Of a DNA stretch of 64,000 nucleotides, positions 34,333 through 47,140 are shown piece after piece. Each line of letters starts with the position of its first letter. Position 1 is the stretch's first letter. The DNA comes from Litoditis marina (taxonomy: Eukaryota > Nematoda > Chromadorea > Rhabditida > Rhabditidae), in contig OZ038433.1 of assembly GCA_964036275.1 (NCBI GenBank), positions 51,973,902 through 52,037,901 of the forward strand, read 5' to 3'. A program made the translations under genes and the position numbers. The notes under the pieces are model-generated. The model was not told the DNA's origin. It ran no database searches and saw only the letters and a list, made by a program, of their open reading frames with translations.

Positions 34333-34977
34333 ATGGAGACACAAGAGATCCACGACAAGTTTGCCAACGTTCGAGAACTATGCATCCAGATGCGACAAGG
34401 ACAATATGTCCCGATTCAACATGTCTACAGAGAATTGAAAAAATTACTCGCTTCCAATCAGATCAAAGAAATCGAGATCGAAACGATTGAATTCAATTTT
34501 GTGACGCTAAACATATCATTTACAAACGGGCCCCAGCTTAAATTCCCGATTGCGTCAGACCATGTTTTCTACTTGAGCCCGCCCACTAACAACATACGTT
34601 CGAGTCCTTCCAGCTTTCACTGTGTTGTTCCCTTCCACCAAGGAAGACCAGAGGATAATCTGGAGATCTCACCTCTCCTGAGAGCTATGAGATTCCAGAC
34701 AAATACTCTGAGAATCCTATCAAAGGGGAACAACACAATGATACCGCCTTCTCTTGCGAGTTATTTACTCGACAACTACAGCTCTTTGACCAGTCACATC
34801 TCCGGTTTTAAAGACAATAGTGGTCTACGTCGTCTAGTTCTCGAGAAAAGTAAAGTAAGCTTAGTGGCATACACCACCACGCCAAGGAGCACACCCCTCT
34901 CGGATGATTGCTTAGATTTTAGTCTCTTTTTCAAAAAACCTAACCTTCCATACGGAACCATACGTGCCCAAGCCTGA
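34333..34977 (+). CDS. ORF B of the LTR element, paralogue of ORF A (214 aa)
   Basis: ATG directly follows AATAATTTAG, an acceptor-like site, suggesting cis- or trans-splicing next to the start. It shares FANVREL, the VPIQH turn, PIASDH and GRPEDNLEIS with the corresponding ORF A blocks. No known domain is recognised. It is about 17 residues longer than ORF A, mostly in the middle and C-terminus. It ends at TGA 34975-34977. Confidence 0.7.
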   Translation: METQEIHDKFANVRELCIQMRQGQYVPIQHVYRELKKLLASNQIKEIEIETIEFNFVTLNISFTNGPQLKFPIASDHVFYLSPPTNNIRSSPSSFHCVVPFHQGRPEDNLEISPLLRAMRFQTNTLRILSKGNNTMIPPSLASYLLDNYSSLTSHISGFKDNSGLRRLVLEKSKVSLVAYTTTPRSTPLSDDCLDFSLFFKKPNLPYGTIRAQA

Positions 34978-35652
34978 TTTCGTTACAATAATTATTTAAT
35001 AATCCTTCTCTCTCTCCTTTTTTTTAAACAACATGCTTTTCAAGTAAAAATAAAACTGTGCTAACAACACATTGTTGTTTTAGAATATGGAACGAAGAAA
35101 GGTTATATATTTATAACAACAGAAATCTATGTACAAGATACCGAATAGGCAACATCATCGGTATCACATATCAAAAGGTTAAAGGGAACAGCAACTCGTG
35201 AGCAAATAAATGGTAAACCCATAATCAAAGAAGATCAGTCACAATTTTGGGGAAAACCCATAAGTAACAGAGTATCGGTGAGATTTGGCGATAATTGAAA
35301 AAAAAGAACATTTAGAAGCTTCCTTCCTTTCGAATCAACAAAAGTCTCCGTTCAAAATACGGATCGATTACATCTATAATTTCTTACATTTCAACTGAAC
35401 AAAAGGAAGCTTTTATACATGGCATCAACAAAAATTTTCAGGAAACTTTCTTTTAACGGACACCTCTTCCCAGTAACAAAAACAAATTCTTTAAAGAATA
35501 TTCCCCACTCTCTATACAACAACTTTTTGAACAAAATGGATCTAATCCACATTTACTGTAATATATTTTACAAGGCTCGGTTCACCGATTAACTCTTTAT
35601 TACGAGTCAAAGGCTCCCCAAGACGGCGATTCTTAATACACTGCACTTTCTC
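34978..35652. other. Non-coding part of the LTR element
   Basis: AT-rich, no supported exon. On the minus strand an AATAAA (plus TTTATT, 35596-35601) follows the stop of the EGF-transmembrane gene by about 50 bases and probably ends its transcript. Confidence 0.5.
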
Positions 35653-36281
35653 CTAAGTCTTCTTCTCCTTCTTTCCACAGAGACTACCAAGCGCACCACA
35701 GCAAGCCATCACCATCTTGGCACACGGGCTTGGCCAAACACGTTCCTCTTTCTTAACAAGCGAGTAGATGACTCGCACTCCGAAACCGAACAAAGACAGG
35801 AGAAGGAGAACTGAAAAAGAGTAAGATCCTCTCACACATCACACTAACCCAATCGTTTATTTTATTTTCCCTTTCTTGCCAAAAACAAGAATTCGATCAT
35901 CCGTCATAAACCACTCACCTTTTAATAAACAAACCCAATTCATATTAGTAATAACAAAATTCTTCACCACTATTTTTTTGATAATCCGAAAAGTCTTCGT
36001 TTTGAACTGGAGAAACGAAAAATAACTGAAAAGAAAAAACTAAATCGTTTTGTAAACAAGTTCTCTTATCACATATATAACTAACACAACTTACCAAGGA
36101 CAGCCCAAATCCACCAGCGCACACTAACAGCTCCAGTCGCAGCGAGCAGATCACCACACACATTGTCCATGCCCTCGACGAAACAAGCACAGAAGAAACC
36201 ATCATAGTTCTTCATACACACACCCACACCATTGCACATTTCTAGCGATCCACAGTTATGAATTGGCACACTTAGACTCAT
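35653..36281 (-). CDS. Antisense EGF-like single-pass membrane protein (114 aa)
   Basis: Two exons, 36281-36095 and 35810-35653, joined in phase 1 with a GTAAGT donor and a TTTTTCAG acceptor. The ATG lies four bases after GTTTTAG, an acceptor-like site. Residues about 10-45 have the full EGF spacing C-x5-C-x5-C-x8-C-x-C-x8-C. A hydrophobic helix (WWIWAVLVLLLLSLFGFGV) spans the intron, followed by a short basic, Cys-rich tail ending KKEKKT. No cleavable signal is seen, so an upstream exon may be missing or the helix may act as a type III anchor. A further open minus-strand stretch at 36365-36500 could be such an exon, but its phase does not fit. It lies inside the LTR element, opposite to its transcription. 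Captured host gene or envelope-like accessory are both possible. Confidence 0.65.
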
Positions 36282-36845
36282 CGTCCTAAAACAACGACCA
36301 AAATTTCAATTTACACACAATAGAGTCTATCCCAAACAATAGTAGCAATAGTTTCAAGAAAAAGATCAACAAACTGAAATTGAAATACGAAACGAGTTGA
36401 GAAAATATTGCGAAACACCCGCGCATATCTTTCCAACAGTGCGGCTTCGACCGCCACGTTGCGTAAACGCCGCACACTTAACTCGTCATTCCGTTTGAAC
36501 TGTAGCTCAATATAAGACGACCAATTTCAAACTTTTCACAAAATCTGGCTTTTTCAGAGATTTACAGCTTTTTCTGTGAAGTAAATAGAAAAATCGGGTT
36601 TCTCATGTTTCACGCGATTTTCTGTGAAATTGTACCCCATTCTAACAATATTGGCAGATTTCACGCCATCGGGCCAAATCTGGAAATACATAGAGAATTT
36701 CAATATGAAATATTCATTGTTCGAACCATTGAAATTTTCAATTGAAATTATTACTATAGATATTTTCAATAGGAAATATCCATAATAGAGAATTCCAATT
36801 GAAATTTTCTATGGTAATCAGTGGATCGCAGCAAAACTTGTAACC

Positions 36846-36918
36846 ACCGGAATCGAACCTGCGACCTTGTGGTTATTAAGTGAGCACTCTACCACTGCGC
36901 CACGAGAGCACAAATCAG
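36846..36918 (-). repeat. tRNA-like sequence, left arm
   Basis: The minus strand has TGGCGCAGTGGTAGAGTGC (a good box A and D arm) and GGTTCGATTCC (box B). The anticodon and acceptor stems are imperfect. It could be a real tRNA gene or a tRNA-derived element. Confidence 0.45.
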
Positions 36919-37003
36919 GGCAGACAACTGCGCATAGTTATACTGAAGAATTGATGCCGCATTGACCGGTATATGAAGCTTCCTATCTCTCCAAAGGAAT
37001 GTG

Positions 37004-37076
37004 TCACAATAGCGCAGCGGCTAGTGTGTCGGACTACAAAACTGAGGTCGCAGGTTCGAATCCTTTCACGGAATAT
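37004..37076 (+). repeat. tRNA-like sequence, right arm
   Basis: TAGCGCAGCGGCTAGTGTG (box A) and GCAGGTTCGAATCC (box B), with 3' TTTCACGG as in the copy at 28083. The anticodon arm is irregular. Confidence 0.45.
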
Positions 37077-37475
37077 TTTGTTCACATACTTCGCTAATAT
37101 AAACTATGAATATTCCGTATTGAAATTATTCAAAGTTAAAGGAGAAACTACGTTTGTGAATAATTATTCTGGTTATGAAAAATTTCAATTGAAATTATTC
37201 ATAATGGAAAATTTCAATTGAAATTATTCATAATGGAAAATCTCAATACGATATTTCCATATGAGTTTCTCTTATTGATTATTTCAATTGCTATTCTCTA
37301 TGAGTACCAAACACGCTGTCCTCATAGAAAATTTGAAGGAATGCCTCAAATCGGGTTTTCCTCTTAAATTGTAGCCTCTATATTTGTTTCACAGAAAGTG
37401 TTGTAAATCTGTAAAAAAGCCGAATTTTGTGAAAAGTTTGAAATTCGTCGTCTTATATGCTCTATTCTCTTTCCA

Positions 37476-38336
37476 GTGTCCGGAATTCTGGATTACGACA
37501 TTGAAGATTTACTTCGTGACACAACACTCGACTCCGATATCCTGGATGACAATAATGTAGAAGACGAACCATCTTCGAGCAAAAACAACACCATTGTCCA
37601 TTCACGATCAGGAAAAACTGCATACGATCTTAGCAAATTTGTTATTACTGCACCCAATGTTGAATGTGTCAATCACACTCAGACTAACAAAACCGTAGAA
37701 AGCACTCAAAACACCAAAAACACCTCTTCGAAATCATTCCCCAGCGTGCCAAGAAAATCATTCAAAAAGACTTCCTACACACGTACTTTCTCTCGTTCTG
37801 GAAATAGAAGCCCATACGCAAAACGTTATGGATACCAATCAGAACGAAAACGCACCGTTTCGAAAAGAACACCTTTAACCCCCACAAATAGATTCACCTC
37901 ACGTCATTATCCGACACAACACTCTAACCAGCTCATTAAGTATCCAGTAAGACCTCCTCCCATGTCTAACTTCGTCCAACCTTTCCAACAAACTTTTCCA
38001 CAACCCTTACAACCTCTACAATCAATGTATCCACAACCGTTTCCACCATTTCAGCAGCCTTTCCCATTTCCACAACCACCACACATGACACCCGTCACAC
38101 AATCTATCCAACTAATGTGTTTCCTCTGCCACGAAGGACATCATACCAACGTTTGCCCAAAAACCATCCCTTATGGAGAACGTATGAGAATTCTTGTATG
38201 TCAACAGAAAAGATGCGTCGCGTGCTTGGAACCTAACACATCCGGACATATATGTAACACATTTACACAGTGTCTGTTTTGCAATGCGAACAACCACGCA
38301 ACAGCATTGTGTCCTCAAAAACTCTAAATAACTCAC
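37476..38336 (+). CDS. Bel/Pao-type Gag zinc-knuckle exon
   Basis: The frame has no ATG at its start; it follows CTCTTTCCAG and needs one base from an upstream exon, so this is a 3' exon. The N-terminal part is acidic (DYDIEDLL), the middle basic and Ser/Thr-rich, followed by a Pro/Gln/Phe-rich stretch. The C-terminus has CFLCHEGHHTNVCP and CLFCNANNHATALCP, both CX2CX4HX4C, with an intervening RCVACLEPNTSGHIC. That three-part cysteine layout is typical of Bel/Pao Gag nucleocapsid regions. It stops at TAA 38325-38327, where pol should begin. The 3' UTR and LTR follow directly. It probably binds RNA for packaging. A gag exon at the 3' end of an element is abnormal. Confidence 0.75.
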
Positions 38337-38469
38337 AGCACAAATTATAGTAAACAATATACGGTGGTGGATAATCTTCTGTATTTTGATAAATTTTGGG
38401 AATAAAATTTTAATCCAACACCAGTCTTTCTTTAGTTGGGGACCAACTCCTCACTTCGTTCAGCTTCTC

Positions 38470-38481
38470 GGGTAGGGGGGA
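38470..38481 (+). promoter_or_regulatory. Polypurine tract
   Basis: GGGTAGGGGGGA immediately before the 3' LTR; the usual primer for plus-strand synthesis. Confidence 0.8.
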
Positions 38482-38880
38482 TGTCATGATCCCTTATTTA
38501 GGTATCACAACTTCTATCAGGCATGCCATTGCCCGAACCAGAAAGGCAACGGCCGCATAACCGAGACGAACTCAAGGACAGAAGATTTGCATAAAAGGAC
38601 GGGACAGACGGAAGAAGACAGACGGGACACCGGGACGACTTACTGACACACCTTTTATATGTTTCATTTACACCTCGCACAATGATATGAATATTTTTAT
38701 AAACTCTTTGTTCTTTACAATCCTATCCTAAAATGTTTTCCTTAAAAAAATCACCAAAAGGGTGTATACATATGATAACTTAGTAGAAATTTCAACTTTC
38801 AAGTAGATATAAAAATACACTTTTGAGACCATTTAAATTGTTACAACAAGTATTTCTTGGTTCACGCCATAAAGATCACA
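38482..38880 (+). repeat. 3' LTR
   Basis: 399 bp, same ends as the 5' LTR, followed by the GCCG target duplication (38881-38884). Confidence 0.95.
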
Positions 38881-38906
38881 GCCGGGATCTTCTAGCATAC
38901 GTACTC

Positions 38907-41355
<2,449 letters not shown>

Positions 41356-41649
41356 GTATAAATAGATCAGGTGTATGCTGAACTATAAAAATGGCAACTG
41401 ATGTATGCAGTTCTGTCGGTTCAAGTAATGATTTGAACCATTTGTACAGCAAGAGGCGTGCTGTCGAATGGACGACTCAATCACAATGAGCGCCATATGG
41501 CCGAACTTCAACTGAAAGCGAAGGAATTTTTTATTTCGCGGAGCATGAGAGGAAACGGGGAATCTAAACAAGTAGTTATGGAGCAAAATCACAAGGTTAC
41601 GGTATCTAGATAGTCAATGAATTTTATATTATTTTATTTATATTAGAAT

Positions 41650-41862
41650 TGAATTTTATAGAATTTTAAGTTCTTCTAAACCTGGCATACCTTCACGTAA
41701 AATAACATCTGGACGGTTTTTGAGTTTTTCTGAAACACTTTCAAAAGTGTCATAGTACCAAATACATAACTGGATATCCTTATCATATACTCCATCTCTG
41801 CCTAACAACATACGAGTCGATAAAGAGGTTTTGCCACTATTACTCGGTGCTAAGATTAGCAT
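41650..41862 (-). pseudogene. Maverick packaging-type ATPase N-terminus (copy X)
   Basis: A minus-strand frame of about 68 residues with Walker A APSNSGKTSL and LCIWYYDTFESV, as in the FtsK/HerA-type ATPase of Polintons. It lies just after the polymerase end on the same strand, as in copy Z. It stops about 70 residues in, and the Walker B half is missing. Confidence 0.8.
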
Positions 41863-43757
41863 GCAACTGTTTCACGCAAGGCGCATTGTTGAATGAGAAG
41901 TAAAACATGCAAATATGTTCATATAGATAGTTATACCTATTCACACTAATGTTTGTAATTTATACTTTTCCGAAAGGAGTCGTACCACCGTCCGCTTCGA
42001 TGATTCGCTTGTCGAAGGTCAACTTGAACTCTTTGATCTCGACACGGTTGAACAGGCGATGGAATCTATCGCCGACAATCTTGAAGTGAGAGACCGCGAA
42101 AATAGGTGACGGTTTTCACCTAGCAGTCGGTCCACCTGTTGTTCCATGGCTCGGAAGGTGATCAGTTGTTCCATTTCTCCCGACTTCGGAAACCCTTTTG
42201 CCTTGACGTGGTGTACCGAACTACCATCCGCACGTTGTTCTTCCATCGCGTAACTTTTCGGTCCAATTGATACGTACCGAACGAGGCGGGAACCATCGGG
42301 CATCTTGTTGGTCAACTCGCCCAGGAAGTCATCAGTCATCTGCTGGAGTGGATCTGCGTCCGGTGCCGCCATGTAGATCACAGAGTCCGTATCTGAAATT
42401 GATACAGATCAAATGTTTAATTCAACTATCAGTAAAACTTTGTTAACATTAGAGCAGCATCGAACCAACGAATTCTATTGATTTGTAAACCATTCATTGC
42501 ATAGCCTTAATGATGATGTGATAAAATGTGGAATATTATCGAACTCTTCCACCTTTTCGGTTAATGATGAACTGTAAGCTCTGAAACCCCGAAATCGACA
42601 CAAATCGTTCCAAATTTCAACTCACCCATATAAAGTATGTTGGCATCGGGGTTTGGAATCTCATGGATGGCACGGTACAACTTGCACCTGGAATTCATTA
42701 GGATAAACGAATTCCAATGAAACATGAGCTCACCTAAACTCATACCAGTTTATTCCCGAATTTATCACAAGTATTCTAGTTGTGTCCCCGTATTCAAGGA
42801 ATGCCTCGCGTATTTACATAATGCTAAGTAACTAACCGGGCGTAGGACGTTGTGAACACCGCATATGGCATTGCAGATGTTTCAATGGGTTCCACACAAT
42901 CTGGTAGTTTCCTTGTGACGACCACCATCTTTGCGTCGTTCACAATCAGAATAGAATGAACCTCTCGCGTCACATCTTCTAACAGTACATGGAGTGCTGC
43001 CGGAGTTGCGACAATGTGTGTCTCTGGCCGGTCTGTGCGCTGGCCCAGCTTCCCCCATTGAAAAAATAGTATATAAAAACATAGTATATATAAATAAATA
43101 GAATAATTTAACGAACAAAACTCTTTCTTAAACGAAAATTTTAAATGTTGCAAACAAAACTCTTTCTGAGACGAGAAAAGTAGATCCACCTTGTTTGAGA
43201 AAAACATAAGTTTGTAGAGTAACTCACGAGACTGTTCAGTAGCAACTTCGTCACTTGTCGCGATACAGGATCTTTCCGAATGTTCTCCTTTTCCATCCGA
43301 ATACCTTCGTGATCGAAATATCTTTTGATGTATCCGTCCTTTTCTGTCTCCGTCACAGTGCCAGCCGGGAATCCGCTGGACTCCTGGAATCAGATCAATG
43401 TTTTGTGGGAACAAACTGTTTCGAATTTTGAGAGAACTGAGAGAAGTACAATGTTTGATAAACATTAACGGTGAAATATACGATGTCAAATGGATACCTG
43501 TTTCAACTTCAGGAAGGTGTCCACGTATCGCGAAAAGATTCCATGCTCAATTTCTTGCCCGTCTTTCGATAAGTCGTCCACAAGTCCCAATGCATCGCCT
43601 CAAAATATATAAGGTTATCAACACAAATGAACCGGTTATAGAGATTATTTAACAAACCCGGTGATAAAATTACTATAAACCAAATAGGCTATCAAATGGT
43701 CCTAGAATGTGGAAATTCAGTCAGGACATATCAAATCAGTCACACTGTAGACCTACA

Positions 43758-43928
43758 GAGTACGTATGCTAGAAGATCCCAGCCTCTTCATCCCATCCTG
43801 TGTCTCTCGCTCTGCCTCACTATTTTCGTCTCTTACATCCCGGCGAGATGTAAGAGCAGAAAAATAGCGTATGCTGGAGGAGACGCAGAGTGGGATTAAG
43901 ATGCCGGGATCTTCTAGCATACGTACTC
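43758..43928. mobile_element. MITE, GAGTACGTATGC family, copy X
   Basis: 171-bp foldback, GAGTACGTATGCTAGAAGAT to its inverse. It sits in the polymerase at the same point as the copy split by the LTR element, with matching flanks on both sides. Confidence 0.9.
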
Positions 43929-45099
43929 CGGATCTGGTACTTGTGTTCCAGTGCCAGCTCCAACTCCATGGTAGTGAACACCCCATAAAGGGCGCGCTCA
44001 TCGGCGGTGTGTGCGCAGATGGCATGTCAGTACGCGTCCTCCTCACATGCTGAAAAATGGTTCATATTCTGAGCGAACTACAACTCAAAACCAATTCACC
44101 CAGTAACTGGTCAGCGAAATAATCAAGAACTATGTTTGCTTAAAACATAAATTTACTTTTTTAAAACTACATTTGTGAGCAAACTACAATTCAAAACAAA
44201 TTTATCTGCGCACAGGGGGAACATCAGCTTTCCCTGGGCCCTGTACGGCAGAACTGGTACATGTAGCTGCGGCGGTGGAAGCACGTGAATTAATCACTTA
44301 TTTAAACATTGAAACAACCGACAAAAATAAAATTTTATACCAATAAAACATGTTTTTCATGAAGAGGTTTCCTCTTTTCAATAAGCTATAATAGAATCTG
44401 ACAACCCTTTTCTCTCATTTTATTCGGATTTACAACCGTGAACATATGTTTCCATTCGCAACGCGAGAATGACTCACCTTACAGCTGACTATTTCCTTCA
44501 TAGTCAGCCCTGCTTGATCGATGATTGGAACCTGCACGTCTCGCTGATGTACCATTAAAGTGCCCACCGGGTACTCGCAATTCTTCATGACCGCGGGGTA
44601 CAGACTGGAACGATCAAATTATGAAAAGTGAAAAAATATTTGTTATTACAAACTTTGTGAATCAATAGTTCCCATCACCTCGTGGAGTCCTTATAGTGTA
44701 GAACCTTGTGTGAAGTCTCTGCGGCCTTCAATCGTATCACCTCAGTACGGCCACCAGTCAGTGCTTCGGATGCGTTGATTGGGCCCTGTAACATTTTACC
44801 AATGAATTGTTTTGAACATTGAGAAACTTGTTCTAGTACAACCTCCGTAGTGTATTTACATTTAAAATCACACCTTTTTTCTGTCTGTCTTCATGAAATG
44901 GTCCATGAGAGGGTTCTTGGCCCGGGCCTCCGCGATCTTCCACTTCCACGTAATGCGTAGAGGACAATGCCGCGTCACTGCCACAGCTCTCTCTTAATCA
45001 CGCTCTCGGATAAGCTGAGCCGTTGTTGTGTCTTGCATTGTGCTACTCGACAAAAAGCCACAGTTGTGTGCGTGCCAGTAGCACCCCTGTAATATACCA

Positions 45100-45102
<3 letters not shown>

Positions 45103-45154
<52 letters not shown>

Positions 45155-45210
45155 TCTCTCTCTCTCTCTTTCACTTTCACTTTCTCTTTTCTTTTCCTCT
45201 CTCATTCACA
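45103..45210. repeat. CT microsatellite in copy X
   Basis: (CT)n followed by TTTCACTTTC-type decay. Same location as the pure tract of copy Y. Confidence 0.9.
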
Positions 45211-47140
45211 GTTTCACTCTCTCCACCAACTCACATAAACCTTGATTGCCAGTCCAATAGGGTGTGCTGTGCAAGGGCGAACCTACCAGTTCACGTGAAA
45301 GTTAATGTTCGGGATCTTGAATTAGATTAGATTGAATCCTAGGATTGTACACACTCAAATCCAAACAGCTGCCTGCAGAAGACGAAATTGTAAGACTATA
45401 TCGAATATGGTGAACTACCCGGAACTCTTCCACGTGATCACCAGTGTCGATACGTAGGTTCTCTTCCTGCTCCAACCATGCCAGATCGTTGATATCGCAG
45501 ATATCGCAATCCCACCACACTTTGTTTGATCGATGTGCCTTCGAGGCTCATGTCCAGGGCTATTGTTAGGTTCCAAGTGAGTGCGACGGATCGTCTTGAT
45601 TGCAGCGCTGGCAGCAGTTACCGACTCCTCCAGCAGCATCACATTTGTTTTTTCGAAGAAACTCCGCTCGAACTTTGTCATCGCGGCTGCCAGCAGTATG
45701 ACGTCGGCACAGCAATACTGGAAGAGCTCGTCGCGGAAGTTGAACACATGACCTGCTGCCACTTTCTCTGCATGGAACTCTTCGAGCTTCCGACGAGCCT
45801 CTTCCGGTCTTCTCTCAATTCCATATTGGTCAAATGCGGGCATGGGACCAATGTAGTCATAGTTCGCTGGTTGGATGAACATGAACGGAAACTCCCTGTA
45901 ACAAAAACATACAAAGGTTAGAGGGGGTCACAAAAACACAATTCTAGAAGTGAAAATAAACTGGGGGACCCTGCAAAAGTTGTGCTACTGTTCTGGTGAC
46001 ATACATTTGTAGTCTGAGACCTCGAGATAAAACTACAATTAGAATTTTCATACCCTCAAAATATGTTAGCGTGAATACATGGAACAAAACTAACCTCTTC
46101 ACAATTTGGGGTATACCGATTGTCTCTGAGAATGTGGACAACGCAGCAGGCACAAAGTAGAAGGAGTCCACGAAGCGAATTCCTGCCACGGACATATGGT
46201 TGAGTTTGGCCCCATCCATAACCAGAGACTTGGGGGTCGGTGTTCCCTCTTTGAACACATGTCGCAGTAGGAACTGACCATCGAATCTGAAAGAACTGAT
46301 TTCTATTCAAATTTCACCAGAACAAAACATATATGTATGAAACAATGTTGTTACAAATTAATCATTAAATGTTTTGTATAAAGGCAAATCTGATCGAGTT
46401 TTTATGGTTTATGACCAACCCCTTGAGATTGTGTGCCAGAATCGTGAAGTTCTTGTGCCGTTTGTGGATCAACCAGCTCCCGCGCTCGTTCATGACGTCC
46501 ACATTCTCATTTTCACGTGTCACGCTATCAAAAGACCAGACCATCTCGCGAGCACGTTGCGCACACGAGATTCTTGGTTTTTAGATAATTTTTAGGTAAA
46601 ACTTTAAACTAACAAAACACATTTCATCTAACCGTCATTCATGTTCTTAATCTATATGAAGGTACCTGAAGCCAAACGTTTCATAGAAGAATGAGCAGTT
46701 CAGATGTATGCTGAACTGGCTAGGCACTGATTTATGCAGCTGTTCACCATTCTTTGGTCTGTTTCAGCAAAAATCTCCAACAAACAAATGGGAAAAAGCT
46801 GTCAATCGATTATTTATCCGTCTACGGTTTTGGCGGGTAGTAGCGGAAGCTGGAGGATGTGCCGAGCCTGAAAACATATTTCCAGAATTCAATCTACAAT
46901 CAATATCAATTTGATCGATCACAGTTTATAACCGTGCGGACTGACTGTGAGAAAAGAAATTTTTTGCTCGAGAGGTTGAGATCAAGACATTAATAAAGAA
47001 AAATGGGGAATAAAAATATGTTATAGTAACAATCAACTAACCATCAACTGGTCTAATTGGGTTCTTAGTTCTTCGTCGCGCACATCGTCGAGTAGGTCTT
47101 GGCAGTCCCCTGGCGATTTGCTCGAACTGAAACATATAGA

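Larger units (their letters stand above)
36508..37462. mobile_element. Foldback element with two divergent tRNA-like arms
   Basis: Terminal arms (ATATAAGACGAC, TTCAAACTTTTCACAAAAT, CAGATTTACA) are inverted about 900 bp apart. The inner arms are rich in AATTTCAATTGAAATT palindromes. The centre has tRNA-like sequences pointing outward on each side. It is nested in the LTR element immediately before the Gag exon. Confidence 0.75.
31168..38880 (+). mobile_element. Composite LTR retroelement without pol
   Basis: Identical-length 399-bp LTRs (31168-31566 and 38482-38880) begin TG and end CA and differ at about five positions. GCCG precedes the first LTR and follows the second. A primer-binding site starts directly after the 5' LTR and a polypurine tract precedes the 3' LTR. 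Inside are two paralogous ORFs (33331-33924, 34333-34977), an antisense EGF-transmembrane gene (35653-36281), a foldback with tRNA-like arms (about 36508-37462) and a Bel/Pao-type zinc-knuckle Gag exon (37476-38327). I see no reverse transcriptase, RNase H, integrase or protease in any frame, so it must depend on enzymes from another element. Confidence 0.85.
31019..38906. mobile_element. MITE, GAGTACGTATGC family, copy Y, split by the LTR element
   Basis: The left part is 31019-31167 and the right part 38881-38906. Together they form one foldback like the intact copy at 43758-43928, with the same polymerase sequence on both sides. Confidence 0.85.
41965..47140 (-). pseudogene. Maverick protein-primed DNA polymerase B (copy X)
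   Basis: The most complete polymerase here. From the 5' side: an SSKSPGDCQDLLDDV exon (about 47130-47045), exonuclease exons with ILAHNLKG (46500) and NHMSVAGIRFVDSFYFVP (46200), FMFIQPANYDYIGPMPA (45880), GRTEV (44740), PVGT after motif A (44570), a CAHTADERALYG exon (44010), motif B KLLLNS plus WGKLGQR (43230, 43060), FTTSYARL (42850), ILYM plus DTDSVIYMAAPDADP (motif C, 42630 and 42380) and the C-terminus. Versus copy Z, the last about 45 codons are out of frame after about 42110. A MITE (43758-43928) interrupts the gene. It is a virus-like DNA transposon replication gene, now defective. Confidence 0.85.
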
